Shown here one piece after another: positions 34,865 through 43,391 of a stretch of DNA of 64,000 nt. Location: the NCBI RefSeq assembly GCF_016745425.1, contig NZ_JAERVK010000001.1:248001-312000 (forward strand), given 5' to 3'. Below the pieces are notes generated by a model. The model saw only the letters and a list, made by a program, of their open reading frames with translations. It was not told the origin of the DNA and searched no databases. Origin of the DNA: Candidatus Methylomicrobium oryzae (GTDB lineage Bacteria > Pseudomonadota > Gammaproteobacteria > Methylococcales > Methylomonadaceae). Both the position numbers and the translations under genes were made by a program. The first letter of the stretch is position 1; every line of letters starts with the position of its first letter.

Positions 34865-36600
34865 TAGGCCAGTTCCCTGTCTGTCGAGGCGGAAGCGGCA
34901 ACCCTGAGCTTCATGTCGTTATGGGCTTTGCCGGCTTCGATCATTGGATACACGTTTTCGGTTCGGTCGGTGATGATGTCCAGGAACACGGTGCGGTCTT
35001 TCAGTGCAAACGCCTGCTCGAGCGCCGGGCGAACCTCCTCGGGCTTGTCGATGCGCATGCCGACATGGCCGTAGGCTTCGGCGAGTTTGACGAAGTCCGG
35101 AATCGTGTCCATGTACGAATGCGAATAGCGGCTTTCATAGGAAAACTCCTGCCACTGCCGCACCATGCCCATGTAGCGGTTGTTCAGGTTGACGATCTTG
35201 ACCGGCGTATTGTACTGCAGCGCGGTCGACAGTTCCTGAATGCACATCTGGATGCTGGCCTCGCCGGTCACGCAGGCCACCTCCTCGTCAGGATGGCCGA
35301 GCTTGACGCCGATCGCGGCGGGCAGGCCGAAGCCCATCGTGCCGAGGCCGCCGGAATTGATCCAGTGGCGGGGTTTGTCGAATTTGTAATACTGTGCCGC
35401 CCACATCTGGTGCTGGCCGACGTCGGACGTGATATAGGCGTTGCCCCGGGTGACTTCCCAAAGCTGTTCGATCACGTACTGCGGCTTGATCAGGGGGCTC
35501 GAACGGTCGTATTCCAGGCATTGGATCGCCTGCCACTGCGCGATCTGTTTCCACCAGTCGTCCAGGGTCTTTTTGTTCGGCTTCTTTTTATGTTCCCGGA
35601 CCAGTTCGATCATCTGTTCCAGCACCGGCTTCACTTCGCCGACGATCGGAATGTCGACCTTGACCGTTTTGGAGATCGAGGCCGGGTCGACGTCGATATG
35701 GATGATTTTCGCGTGCGGGCAGAAGCGGTCCAGCTTGCCGGTGACGCGGTCGTCGAAGCGCGCGCCGATGGCGATGATCAGGTCGCTCTCGTGCATCGCC
35801 ATGTTCGCTTCGTAGGTGCCGTGCATGCCGAGCATGCCGATGAACTGCTTGTCGGTAGCCGGGTAGGCGCCGAGCCCCATCAGTGTATTGGTGACCGGGT
35901 AGCCGAGCAGGCGGGCGAACTCGGTCAGTTCCTGGCTGGCTTCGCCGAGCACGACGCCGCCGCCGGAATAAATGACCGGGCGCTCCGCGGACAGCAGCAG
36001 GTCGACCGCTTTCTTGATCTGGCCTTTGTGGCCGGTCACGGTCGGGTTGTAGGAGCGGATCGAGACCTTTTTCGGGTAATGGTACGGCACCTTGATGCGC
36101 GGATCGGTCATGTCCTTCGGAATGTCGACCACGACCGGGCCCGGACGGCCGGTGGTCGCGATGTAAAAGGCTTTCTTGACCGTTTCGGCGATCTTGTTGA
36201 CGTCTTTGACCAGAAAGTTGTGCTTCACGCAGGGGCGGCTGATGCCGACCATGTCGACTTCCTGGAATGCGTCGCTGCCGATCACCGGCATCGAAACCTG
36301 TCCCGAGATTACGACCAGCGGGATGGAGTCCATGTAGGCGGTCGCGATGCCGGTGATCGCATTGGTCGCGCCGGGGCCGGAGGTGACCAGCACCACGCCG
36401 GGCTTGCCGGTTGCGCGCGCATAGCCGTCGGCCGCATGGGTCGCGCCCTGCTCGTGCCGCACCAGAATATGCTTGATGTCCTGCTGCTGGAACAGCGCGT
36501 CGTACAAATGCAGTACTGCACCGCCAGGATAGCCGAAAATATATTCAACGCCTTCGTCTTTGAGACTTTGCACCAAAATTTGTGCGCCGTTTAGCTCCAC
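34864..36600 (-). CDS. ilvB: Acetolactate synthase large subunit
   Basis: 578 residues from [20 protein letters not shown], the catalytic Glu in [16 protein letters not shown] (about E49), and the TPP-binding part [14 protein letters not shown] with [12 protein letters not shown] are recognisable. In place of the usual GDGS, the Mg/TPP motif reads GEAS, which I believe is a known variant of the group, so activity is not doubted. It makes 2-acetolactate or acetohydroxybutyrate with FAD and TPP. First gene of the operon; a TATAAT box is at 36706-36711 on this strand. Confidence 0.97.
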   Translation of the reverse strand: MELNGAQILVQSLKDEGVEYIFGYPGGAVLHLYDALFQQQDIKHILVRHEQGATHAADGYARATGKPGVVLVTSGPGATNAITGIATAYMDSIPLVVISGQVSMPVIGSDAFQEVDMVGISRPCVKHNFLVKDVNKIAETVKKAFYIATTGRPGPVVVDIPKDMTDPRIKVPYHYPKKVSIRSYNPTVTGHKGQIKKAVDLLLSAERPVIYSGGGVVLGEASQELTEFARLLGYPVTNTLMGLGAYPATDKQFIGMLGMHGTYEANMAMHESDLIIAIGARFDDRVTGKLDRFCPHAKIIHIDVDPASISKTVKVDIPIVGEVKPVLEQMIELVREHKKKPNKKTLDDWWKQIAQWQAIQCLEYDRSSPLIKPQYVIEQLWEVTRGNAYITSDVGQHQMWAAQYYKFDKPRHWINSGGLGTMGFGLPAAIGVKLGHPDEEVACVTGEASIQMCIQELSTALQYNTPVKIVNLNNRYMGMVRQWQEFSYESRYSHSYMDTIPDFVKLAEAYGHVGMRIDKPEEVRPALEQAFALKDRTVFLDIITDRTENVYPMIEAGKAHNDMKLRVAASASTDRELA

Positions 36601-37031
36601 CCCAGTACCTCGTTAACCTGAAAATTTTCTCAAGCCGGCAATTCGGCTTCGTGTTTTGCCGTATGGTTAATATCGCTTCGGTAAAAACGCATCGAAGAAC
36701 CGTTTATTATAAGCCATTATTCCGGCAATAGCTTCAGTATTCTACCCGGTTCTCGATAAAATTGTAATGACCAATCTCGATGAGATGATTTTGCGCTTCG
36801 GCCGCTCTCTTACGGCATGCGAGTTGCTTAATTTTCTGTACAAACGGCTATGATTCCGCTCATGCACGATCTTGGCGGGTTAGGCGTTTCGATTGGGCGT
36901 TTTTTGCCCCAAAATGGGCCCATTGACGGAAGTTTACGGAGAATCGGCGAAAGTCCGAAAACTTGCTGAAACCTTAGTTAAAAAAGCCTAAAATGGGCTC
37001 CATCTTTTATTAACTTACCACGATCCGAACA
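36601..37031. promoter_or_regulatory. Divergent intergenic region between ilvB and glgP
   Basis: 430 bases. On the minus strand a perfect TATAAT (complement of 36706-36711) precedes ilvB by about 105 bases, with no clear -35, so an activator may be needed. A weak AAGCCG/CGGCTT hairpin is in the ilvB leader. On the plus strand, an AT-rich stretch lies before glgP. No leader peptide rich in Val, Leu or Ile was found, so no classic attenuator. Confidence 0.4.
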
Positions 37032-39533
37032 ATGCCTAAGAAACAATTCAAAAAGAGTCAACCGAAAACCGAGATTGCGAAGTTGCCCGGTTTGGGAATG
37101 GACACGGGTGGACTGAAGGACGATTTCAAGCGCTATTACGGACACCGGCTGGGCCGGGATGAAAATTGCGCTTCGCTGCATTATGCCTATGAGGCGTTTT
37201 CGCTGGCGATCAGCGACCGCTTGGTCGAACGCTGGAAGAAAACTTATAACGCCTATAAACAGGCCGACAGCAAAACGGCGTATTACCTGTCGATGGAATT
37301 CCTGATGGGGCGCACCTTGAGCAATGCCATGCTGAATCTGGGCATCGACGAAGCGGCCGGAAGCGCGCTCTACGCTCTGGGGCTGGAACTGGAAGAACTG
37401 GTCGAGAGCGAGCCCGATGCAGGACTCGGCAACGGCGGCCTGGGCCGTCTGGCCGCCTGCTTCATCGACAGCTGCGCGACTTTGCAGCTGCCGGTGACCG
37501 GCTACGGCCTGCGCTACGAATACGGGATGTTTACGCAGCTGATCGTCAACGGCGAACAGGTCGAAAAGCCCGACCACTGGCTGCGCAACGGCAACGTCTG
37601 GGAAATCGAACGCCTCGAATACAAGCAAAGGATCAAGTTCGGAGGGCGCACCGAGACGCATGTCGACGAATTCGGCCGGAAAAAGGTTTCCTGGGTCGAT
37701 ACGCACGATGTGCTGGCGGTGCCGTTCGACACGCCGGTCCCCGGCTATCAGAACGGCACGGTCAATACGCTGCGCCTGTGGAAGGCGACTGCGACCGAAG
37801 AATTCAATCTCGACGAATTCAACGCGGGCGATTATGCGGAATCGGTCGCCGCGAAAAATACCGCCGAAAACATCACGATGGTGCTGTATCCGAACGACGC
37901 CAACGAAAACGGCAAGGCATTGCGCCTGAAACAGCAATATTTGCTCGCCTCGGCCAGCCTGCAGGACGTGCTCGAAAGATGGATAGGCCGCCACGGCAAG
38001 GATTTCAGCCAGTTTGCGGCGAAAAACTGTTTTCAATTGAACGACACCCACCCGAGTATTGCGGTGGCGGAATTGATGCGGCTTTTGATCGACGTGCACG
38101 GCCTCGAATGGTATGAAGCCTGGCTGATTACGCGCGAAACGATGGCGTACACGAATCATACGCTGTTGCCGGAAGCGCTGGAAAGATGGTCGGTCTCGCT
38201 GTTCAGGAGCCTGTTGCCGCGCCTGCTCGAAATCATTTTCCAGATCAATGCGGACTTCCTGACCGAAGTGTCGACGCGCTGGCCCGGGGACATCGACCGT
38301 CTGCGGCGGATGTCGTTGATCGAGGAGGGCCACGAACAGCATGTCCGCATGGCCTACCTGGCGATCGTGGGCAGCTTCTCGGTCAACGGGGTCGCGGAAC
38401 TGCATTCCAAGCTCTTGCAACAGGGGCTGTTCCGTGACTTTTACGAATTGTGGCCCGAAAAATTCAACAACAAGACGAACGGTGTCACGCCGCGCCGCTG
38501 GCTCGCTTCCTGCAATCCCGACTTGGCCGAATTGATTACCGAAACGATCGGCGAGGGCTGGCTGACCGATCTGACCCAACTGAAAAAATTGGAGAAATAC
38601 GCCGACGACAAGGCTTTCCAAAAACGCTGGCAGGAAGTGCGTCTGAGTGCGAAAAAACGCTTGGTCGATTATAAAAAAGCGGAGCATGACATCGACGTGA
38701 ATCTGGACGCGCTGTTCGATGTACAGGTCAAACGGATTCACGAATACAAGCGGCAGTTGTTGAACGTATTGCACGTGATCCATCTGTATGACCGGATCAA
38801 GCGCGGCGACACCGCCGACTGGACCAACCGTTGCGTACTGATCGGCGGCAAGGCGGCGCCGGGCTACTTCATAGCGAAGCGGATCATCAAGCTGATCAAC
38901 AACGTCTCGGAAGTGATCAACAACGACCCGATGGTCGGCGACAAGCTCAAACTGATTTTTCTGCCGAATTACCGGGTATCGGCGATGGAAAAAATCTGTC
39001 CGGGCGCCGACCTGTCCGAGCAGATCTCGACCGCCGGCAAGGAAGCCTCCGGCACCGGCAACATGAAGTTCATGATGAACGGCGCCTTGACGATCGGCAC
39101 GCTCGACGGCGCGAACATCGAGATTCGCGAGGAGGTCGGCGACGAGAACTTCTTCCTGTTCGGCCTGACCGAGCAGGAGGTCGAAGAAAAGCGCCGCCAT
39201 TACGATCCTGTCTCGCTCATCGAAGCCGACGAAGACCTGAAGCGGGTGATGAATCTGCTCGAGATGCGCTATTTCAACTCGTTCGAACCGGACATTTTCG
39301 ATCCGGTCATCGCCTCGCTGAAAAGCCCGTTCGATCCGTGGATGACGATCGCCGACTTCCGCAGTTTCGTCGATGCGCAGCGCCGCGTGGAGGAGGCCTA
39401 TCGGGACCAGGAGCGCTGGACGCGGATGAGCATTCTCAACTGCGCCGCCAGCGGCAAATTCTCGACCGATCGGACAATCGCCGACTACAACAACGAGATC
39501 TGGAAACTGACGCCGGTTCCGGCGCTGGATTGA
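37032..39533 (+). CDS. glgP: Glycogen/starch/alpha-glucan phosphorylase
   Basis: 833 residues, normal length. ALGNGGLGRLAACFIDS (dimer/active site), RIHEYKRQLLN and the PLP-Lys motif STAGKEASGTGNMKFMMNG (Lys about 680) are intact. It phosphorolyses alpha-1,4-glucan ends to glucose 1-phosphate in the cytoplasm. Reserve glycogen is common in methanotrophs. trmL starts 9 bases after the stop codon, so the two genes are probably co-transcribed. The long antisense frames here are shadows of GC bias. Confidence 0.96.
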   Translation: MPKKQFKKSQPKTEIAKLPGLGMDTGGLKDDFKRYYGHRLGRDENCASLHYAYEAFSLAISDRLVERWKKTYNAYKQADSKTAYYLSMEFLMGRTLSNAMLNLGIDEAAGSALYALGLELEELVESEPDAGLGNGGLGRLAACFIDSCATLQLPVTGYGLRYEYGMFTQLIVNGEQVEKPDHWLRNGNVWEIERLEYKQRIKFGGRTETHVDEFGRKKVSWVDTHDVLAVPFDTPVPGYQNGTVNTLRLWKATATEEFNLDEFNAGDYAESVAAKNTAENITMVLYPNDANENGKALRLKQQYLLASASLQDVLERWIGRHGKDFSQFAAKNCFQLNDTHPSIAVAELMRLLIDVHGLEWYEAWLITRETMAYTNHTLLPEALERWSVSLFRSLLPRLLEIIFQINADFLTEVSTRWPGDIDRLRRMSLIEEGHEQHVRMAYLAIVGSFSVNGVAELHSKLLQQGLFRDFYELWPEKFNNKTNGVTPRRWLASCNPDLAELITETIGEGWLTDLTQLKKLEKYADDKAFQKRWQEVRLSAKKRLVDYKKAEHDIDVNLDALFDVQVKRIHEYKRQLLNVLHVIHLYDRIKRGDTADWTNRCVLIGGKAAPGYFIAKRIIKLINNVSEVINNDPMVGDKLKLIFLPNYRVSAMEKICPGADLSEQISTAGKEASGTGNMKFMMNGALTIGTLDGANIEIREEVGDENFFLFGLTEQEVEEKRRHYDPVSLIEADEDLKRVMNLLEMRYFNSFEPDIFDPVIASLKSPFDPWMTIADFRSFVDAQRRVEEAYRDQERWTRMSILNCAASGKFSTDRTIADYNNEIWKLTPVPALD

Positions 39534-39542
39534 CGGTTTTCG

Positions 39543-40013
39543 ATGTTGCATATCGTGTTGTACGAGCCGGAGATTCCCGCGAACTCCGGCAATATCATCC
39601 GGCTTTGCGCCAATACCGGCGCAAAGCTGCATCTGATCGAGCCTCTGGGTTTCGAACTGGAAGACAAGAAACTGCGCCGGGCGGGGCTCGATTATCATGA
39701 ATGGGCCGATGTGAAAGTGTATCCGGCACTGGCCGATTTTCTGGAGCGCGTACGGCCCGGCCGCGTCTTCGCGTTGAGCACGAAAGGCCGGAAGCTGTTC
39801 AGCGAAGTCGCCTTCCAGGCCGGCGATGCCCTGCTGTTCGGCCCCGAGAGCCGTGGCCTGCCGGCAAGCCTGCTGGCCGATCTCGGCGAAGCGCGCTGCC
39901 TGTATCTGCCGATGCGCTCGGAAAGCCGCAGTTTGAACCTGTCGAATACGGCGGCGGTGGTGCTGTTCGAGGCTTGGCGGCAGCTAGGTTATGACGGCGC
40001 GGCGCTCAAATGA
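39543..40013 (+). CDS. trmL: tRNA (cytidine(34)-2'-O)-methyltransferase
   Basis: 156 residues, SPOUT fold. [26 protein letters not shown] at the start, FGPESRGLP, and [23 protein letters not shown] in the knotted C-terminus are the TrmL signatures. It methylates the wobble base of tRNA(Leu) isoacceptors. Follows glgP by 9 bases. Confidence 0.95.
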   Translation: MLHIVLYEPEIPANSGNIIRLCANTGAKLHLIEPLGFELEDKKLRRAGLDYHEWADVKVYPALADFLERVRPGRVFALSTKGRKLFSEVAFQAGDALLFGPESRGLPASLLADLGEARCLYLPMRSESRSLNLSNTAAVVLFEAWRQLGYDGAALK

Positions 40014-40103
40014 AGCATTTTTCCCGTCCGTGCAGGACATGCTAAAAATCGGCGCGGGTGTTTTTCGCCGGTTTAATCGCTGAATCGATCGCTCTGAAAA
40101 ATA

Positions 40104-40184
40104 ACATGTCGAAATTTTCAGCTGCTTTCGACATATTATCTTTACATGTTTATCGCTTCGACATATCCTGGCAATATGTTGAAA
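40104..40184 (+). promoter_or_regulatory. Array of four operator-like half-sites upstream of the Fic gene
   Basis: TTTCGACATAT-type half-sites occur at 40104-40114 (reverse), 40126-40136 (forward), 40156-40166 (forward) and 40174-40184 (reverse, ATATGTTGAAA). The last two form an inverted repeat with a 7-base spacer. The start codon lies 10 bases after the last site, so a bound protein would block translation or transcription start. The Fic protein ends in a winged helix-like part, so autoregulation is possible. Confidence 0.55.
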
Positions 40185-40193
40185 TTTTAAAGA

Positions 40194-41303
40194 ATGTTAA
40201 ACATGACGTGGCGGCCAGACCAACCTTATAACCAGCTTCCGCCGTTGCCGCCGCAAATGGCATATGAAAGCATCGCGGTGCTGAAAGCCTGCATTCCGGC
40301 CCGGGCGGCACTGGCCGAACTCAAGCAGGCGGGCGAATTGCTGCCCAATCAGGGGCTGTTGATCAACCTGTTGCCTTTACTGGAAGCGCAAGGCAGTTCC
40401 GAGATCGAAAACATCGTCACGACGACCGACAAGCTTTTCCGTTTTGCCGGGAAAGACCATCAGGCCGATCCGATGACCAAGGAAGCGCTGCGTTACCGTA
40501 CGGCACTGCGTCAGGGATACGAGGGGCTTGTCAATCGGCCGTTATGCGCCAATACCGCGCTGGAAATCTGCAGTACGATCAAATCGGTGCAAATGGATAT
40601 TCGCAAGGTGCCGGGGACCACGCTCAGCAACCAGGCGAATGGAGACATCATCTATACGCCGCCGGTGGGCGAATCGATCATCCGCGATCTGCTGGGCAAC
40701 TGGGAGAATTACCTGCACGCGGAAGACGACACCGACGCGTTGATCAAAATGGCGATTGCCCATTATCAATTCGAGGCGATTCATCCGTTTACCGACGGCA
40801 ACGGGCGTACCGGGCGCGTTCTCAATATCCTGTATTTGATCGACCGACAGCTGTTGACCTTGCCGATCCTGTATTTGAGCCGTTATATCGTTCAGCACAA
40901 ACAGGATTACTACCGCCTGCTGCTGGCGGTGACGCAGCACCAACAGTGGGAAGACTGGATCATCTTCATGCTGAAAGCCGTCGAAGCCACGGCCGGCTGG
41001 ACTACCGCAAAAATTGCCGCGATACGGGTGTTGATCGAACACACGGGCAACCATGTCAAAATGCAGTTGCCGCAGATTTACAGCCATGAACTGATGCAAA
41101 TCATTTTCGAACAGCCTTACTGCCGGATACAAAATCTGGTGGAAAGGGAGGTCGCCAAACGTCAGACCGCTTCAACCTACCTGAAGCAACTCGCCGAAAT
41201 CGGCGTGCTGGTTGAGATTCGGGCCGGTAAGGAAAAACTGTTCGTGCATCCGAAACTGATACGGCTTTTGACCCAAGACGAGAATGAGTTTGCCTTCTAC
41301 TAA
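40194..41303 (+). CDS. Fic domain protein, class II with N-terminal inhibitory motif
   Basis: 369 residues. The Fic motif is intact: HPFTDGNGRTGR (H197-R208), the catalytic His acting on AMP transfer. The inhibitory motif SSEIEN (68-73) fits [S/T]xxxE[G/N] before the Fic core, so activity is expected to be self-restrained. The C-terminal ~100 residues look like a winged helix (ILVERE...ASTYLKQLAEIGVL). Fic enzymes AMPylate or otherwise modify Ser, Thr or Tyr of targets. Neighbours give no target: trmL upstream and a divergent regulator/copper operon downstream. Start is at 40194; 40203 is also possible. Confidence 0.9.
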   Translation: MLNMTWRPDQPYNQLPPLPPQMAYESIAVLKACIPARAALAELKQAGELLPNQGLLINLLPLLEAQGSSEIENIVTTTDKLFRFAGKDHQADPMTKEALRYRTALRQGYEGLVNRPLCANTALEICSTIKSVQMDIRKVPGTTLSNQANGDIIYTPPVGESIIRDLLGNWENYLHAEDDTDALIKMAIAHYQFEAIHPFTDGNGRTGRVLNILYLIDRQLLTLPILYLSRYIVQHKQDYYRLLLAVTQHQQWEDWIIFMLKAVEATAGWTTAKIAAIRVLIEHTGNHVKMQLPQIYSHELMQIIFEQPYCRIQNLVEREVAKRQTASTYLKQLAEIGVLVEIRAGKEKLFVHPKLIRLLTQDENEFAFY

Positions 41304-41365
41304 GCGAAGTAAATGCTGTAGGGCGACAAAACCGGTTACTTTCTCTGGTCTGCGGTAGCCGGAAA

Positions 41366-42007
41366 TTATTTTGCGTCATTCTTGCTGACTTTGAATTTAC
41401 AGGCGCAATCGCCTTTTGCCATGCAACTCGACTGCTCTACTTTTTCACCCAGTAAGGACGTTATTAAGGTGAGATCGAATTCACAAATCTCATTGTGTTG
41501 TTTAATTAGGTCATGGTAAACGCAATTATGAGCCTGGATGCTGAATACATCGGATTCGGTCTGGGCATCGGCTTGTACTTCATAGCCGAGTTCCGTCATG
41601 ATTTTGAGTAGCTCATCGATTTTTTCATTGAGTTCGTTCCCTTCAAATCGTTTGCGCAGTTTTTCTGCCAATTTGATCCCCAGTTTTCGCATATAGTCCC
41701 TAAAACGCTCGGGGCCTATTTCTTGGCGCAAATCGCTCAGCATTAATTCCGAAAACCAGGCATATTGCTTGGGAAAATAGTTGATGCCTTTATCCGTCAA
41801 CGCATACACCGTCACCGGTCGGCCGGCGGTTTTATTCAATGTCTTTTTTCTAATGTAACCTTCATTTTCAAGTGCGGCAAAATGTTTTTGAACCGCGGTT
41901 CTTGAAATATCCAACGCATCGGCTATGTCGTCGATACACAGTCCGTTCCTGTTCTCGAGCAATAGTTTAAGTATCTGATTCTGACGGGAGCTTATCTCTT
42001 GAGACAT
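41366..42007 (-). CDS. Winged-helix regulator with cysteine cluster (SufR/ArsR-like)
   Basis: 213 residues from the ATG at 42007, chosen because GAAGG lies 8 bases upstream; the frame could start at 42019 or 42049. The N-terminal third (ILKLLLENRNGLCIDDIADALDISRTAVQKHF) is a winged helix with a repressor-type recognition helix. The C-terminus has five Cys: C-X12-C-X19-C-X5-C-X-C, ending CMAKGDCACKF. A Cys set in that place is known from SufR, which carries an iron-sulfur cluster; here spacing differs, so metal (copper?) or cluster sensing are both possible. It diverges from the copper oxidase gene, and a perfect palindrome lies between them at 42104-42126. Confidence 0.75.
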   Translation of the reverse strand: MSQEISSRQNQILKLLLENRNGLCIDDIADALDISRTAVQKHFAALENEGYIRKKTLNKTAGRPVTVYALTDKGINYFPKQYAWFSELMLSDLRQEIGPERFRDYMRKLGIKLAEKLRKRFEGNELNEKIDELLKIMTELGYEVQADAQTESDVFSIQAHNCVYHDLIKQHNEICEFDLTLITSLLGEKVEQSSCMAKGDCACKFKVSKNDAK

Positions 42008-42103
42008 GACGGCCTTCATTCGGGAAAATGGTTTTTGCAAGGATACCACAAGGATACCATTAGGTTCCTCTCCGCTTGAATTAAAATTATAAATAATCTT
42101 ATA

Positions 42104-42126
42104 AAACTTTTAAGTTGCAAAAGTTT
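42104..42126. promoter_or_regulatory. Palindromic operator candidate between regulator and copper oxidase
   Basis: AAACTTTT-AAGTTGC-AAAAGTTT: 8-base perfect inverted arms with a 7-base spacer. It lies about 100 bases from the regulator start and about 300 bases before the copper oxidase start. An AT-rich region with TTATAA-N6-TTATAA lies next to it. Between 42127 and 42424 there is also a GCAAGC/GCTTGC hairpin and an inverted pair related to GGAACTGGAACTCC, functions unknown. Confidence 0.5.
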
Positions 42127-42424
42127 GTTTTGCGATCTACACTAGCTGTAACTGGAGCTTCTTTGTAAACCGGCTGCTCACCGGGTCCTCCTCATATGAC
42201 CATTGGAGTTCCAGTTCCAAAGCAAGCTCGCTTGCAAGGCTTTACACACAGCTGAAGAGGAGTTGGAAAAATTCTTGGGCGGCTCGATCGATGATGGATC
42301 GACCGTTACTTCATAAGACAATATTTTGCCAAAGTCTGCAGGGATTTTTTCAGTCCTGTTTTTTTCGACACGGCTGGATGAAGGAAGCTTCAGTTACAGC
42401 TCACTTGATAGAGAGGCATAAAAA

Positions 42425-43372
42425 ATGACAAAAATAGCCGTTTTAATCTTCTGTGCATGGGCATTGATGCCTACGGCGAATGCCGGCACGGAATCCGGGA
42501 AAACTCACCTGATCACCTTGAAAGCTGGCAAACTGGACTCCGGGCAGTTGGCTTACCAAATGGTGAGCCACAAAATACGCGACGCTTCCGGGAAGCTCGA
42601 AGACATTACCAATCGTTACAGCACCGAACCGACCATCCCGGGACCCGCGATCGTGATGACCGAGGGAGACCAAGCCGAAGTGACTTTAGAACATGGCATT
42701 AAAGATTCGAATGAGCCCGTAAGCATCCATGTTCATGGCGTTCATTTCAAAATCGACAGCGACGGCACCATGAAGGTGTTCAACCATGTAGCCGACCAGG
42801 CTGCATTTCCCGGTAAGCCTTATACCTACAAATGGACGGCCGCGCCGGGCACTGCCGGAACTTGGCCTTATCACGATCATGCATTCGGCAATCCGATGTT
42901 GGGAGCGGAGGATAAGGGATTGTACGGAACGCTGATCGTCAATCCAAAAGGCGGCAAGGTAATGGCGATGGTCGATGGCCAAATGAAAGGGGTAGATATT
43001 AAAGATATTAAACGCGAGTTTGTTCTTTGGATGCATGAGACCACATTCTGGGGCACAGAAATCAATCATCTTGCCAATCGCCAGGTGCCACTGTGGACAA
43101 ACCCTACCCTTGGAGCCCGCGAGGGTGAGCTGGTCCGTTTCCATGTCATCGGCATCGGCACGGCGTTCCATACCTTCCATCTGCACGGTCATCGCTGGCT
43201 GCAACCGGGAACAACGCATTTGGTTGACACGGTGAATATTGGTCCGATTGTGCGCGAATCCTTCGTGATCAAAGCAGGCGAAGGTGTCGGCCCCGGGCCT
43301 TGGCATTACCACTGTCATGTTTTGCAGCACATGCAAAGCGGCATGATGGGTGGCTTCAGAGTCATCGAATAA
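42425..43372 (+). CDS. Two-domain multicopper oxidase (small-laccase-like)
   Basis: 315 residues with a signal peptide (1-20). Copper ligands: HVHGVHF and WPYHDHAFG in domain 1, FHTFHLHGHRW and HYHCHVLQHMQSGMM in domain 2. The type 1 copper Cys-His-Met set is only in domain 2 (HCH...H...M), so the family is two-domain type B, as in Streptomyces SLAC, which works as a trimer. It should oxidise a phenol or metal ion with reduction of O2, or nitrite by analogy with related enzymes; the donor is unknown. It lies 20 bases before the cupredoxin-propeller gene; the pair is one operon. Confidence 0.85.
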   Translation: MTKIAVLIFCAWALMPTANAGTESGKTHLITLKAGKLDSGQLAYQMVSHKIRDASGKLEDITNRYSTEPTIPGPAIVMTEGDQAEVTLEHGIKDSNEPVSIHVHGVHFKIDSDGTMKVFNHVADQAAFPGKPYTYKWTAAPGTAGTWPYHDHAFGNPMLGAEDKGLYGTLIVNPKGGKVMAMVDGQMKGVDIKDIKREFVLWMHETTFWGTEINHLANRQVPLWTNPTLGAREGELVRFHVIGIGTAFHTFHLHGHRWLQPGTTHLVDTVNIGPIVRESFVIKAGEGVGPGPWHYHCHVLQHMQSGMMGGFRVIE

Positions 43373-43391
43373 AGATTGAGGAGACACAATC

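Noticed and set aside
36978-39698. 906-codon open frame antisense to glgP
   Set aside because: It mirrors the GC-rich codon pattern of glgP, whose family is unmistakable; no homology or ribosome binding site of its own.
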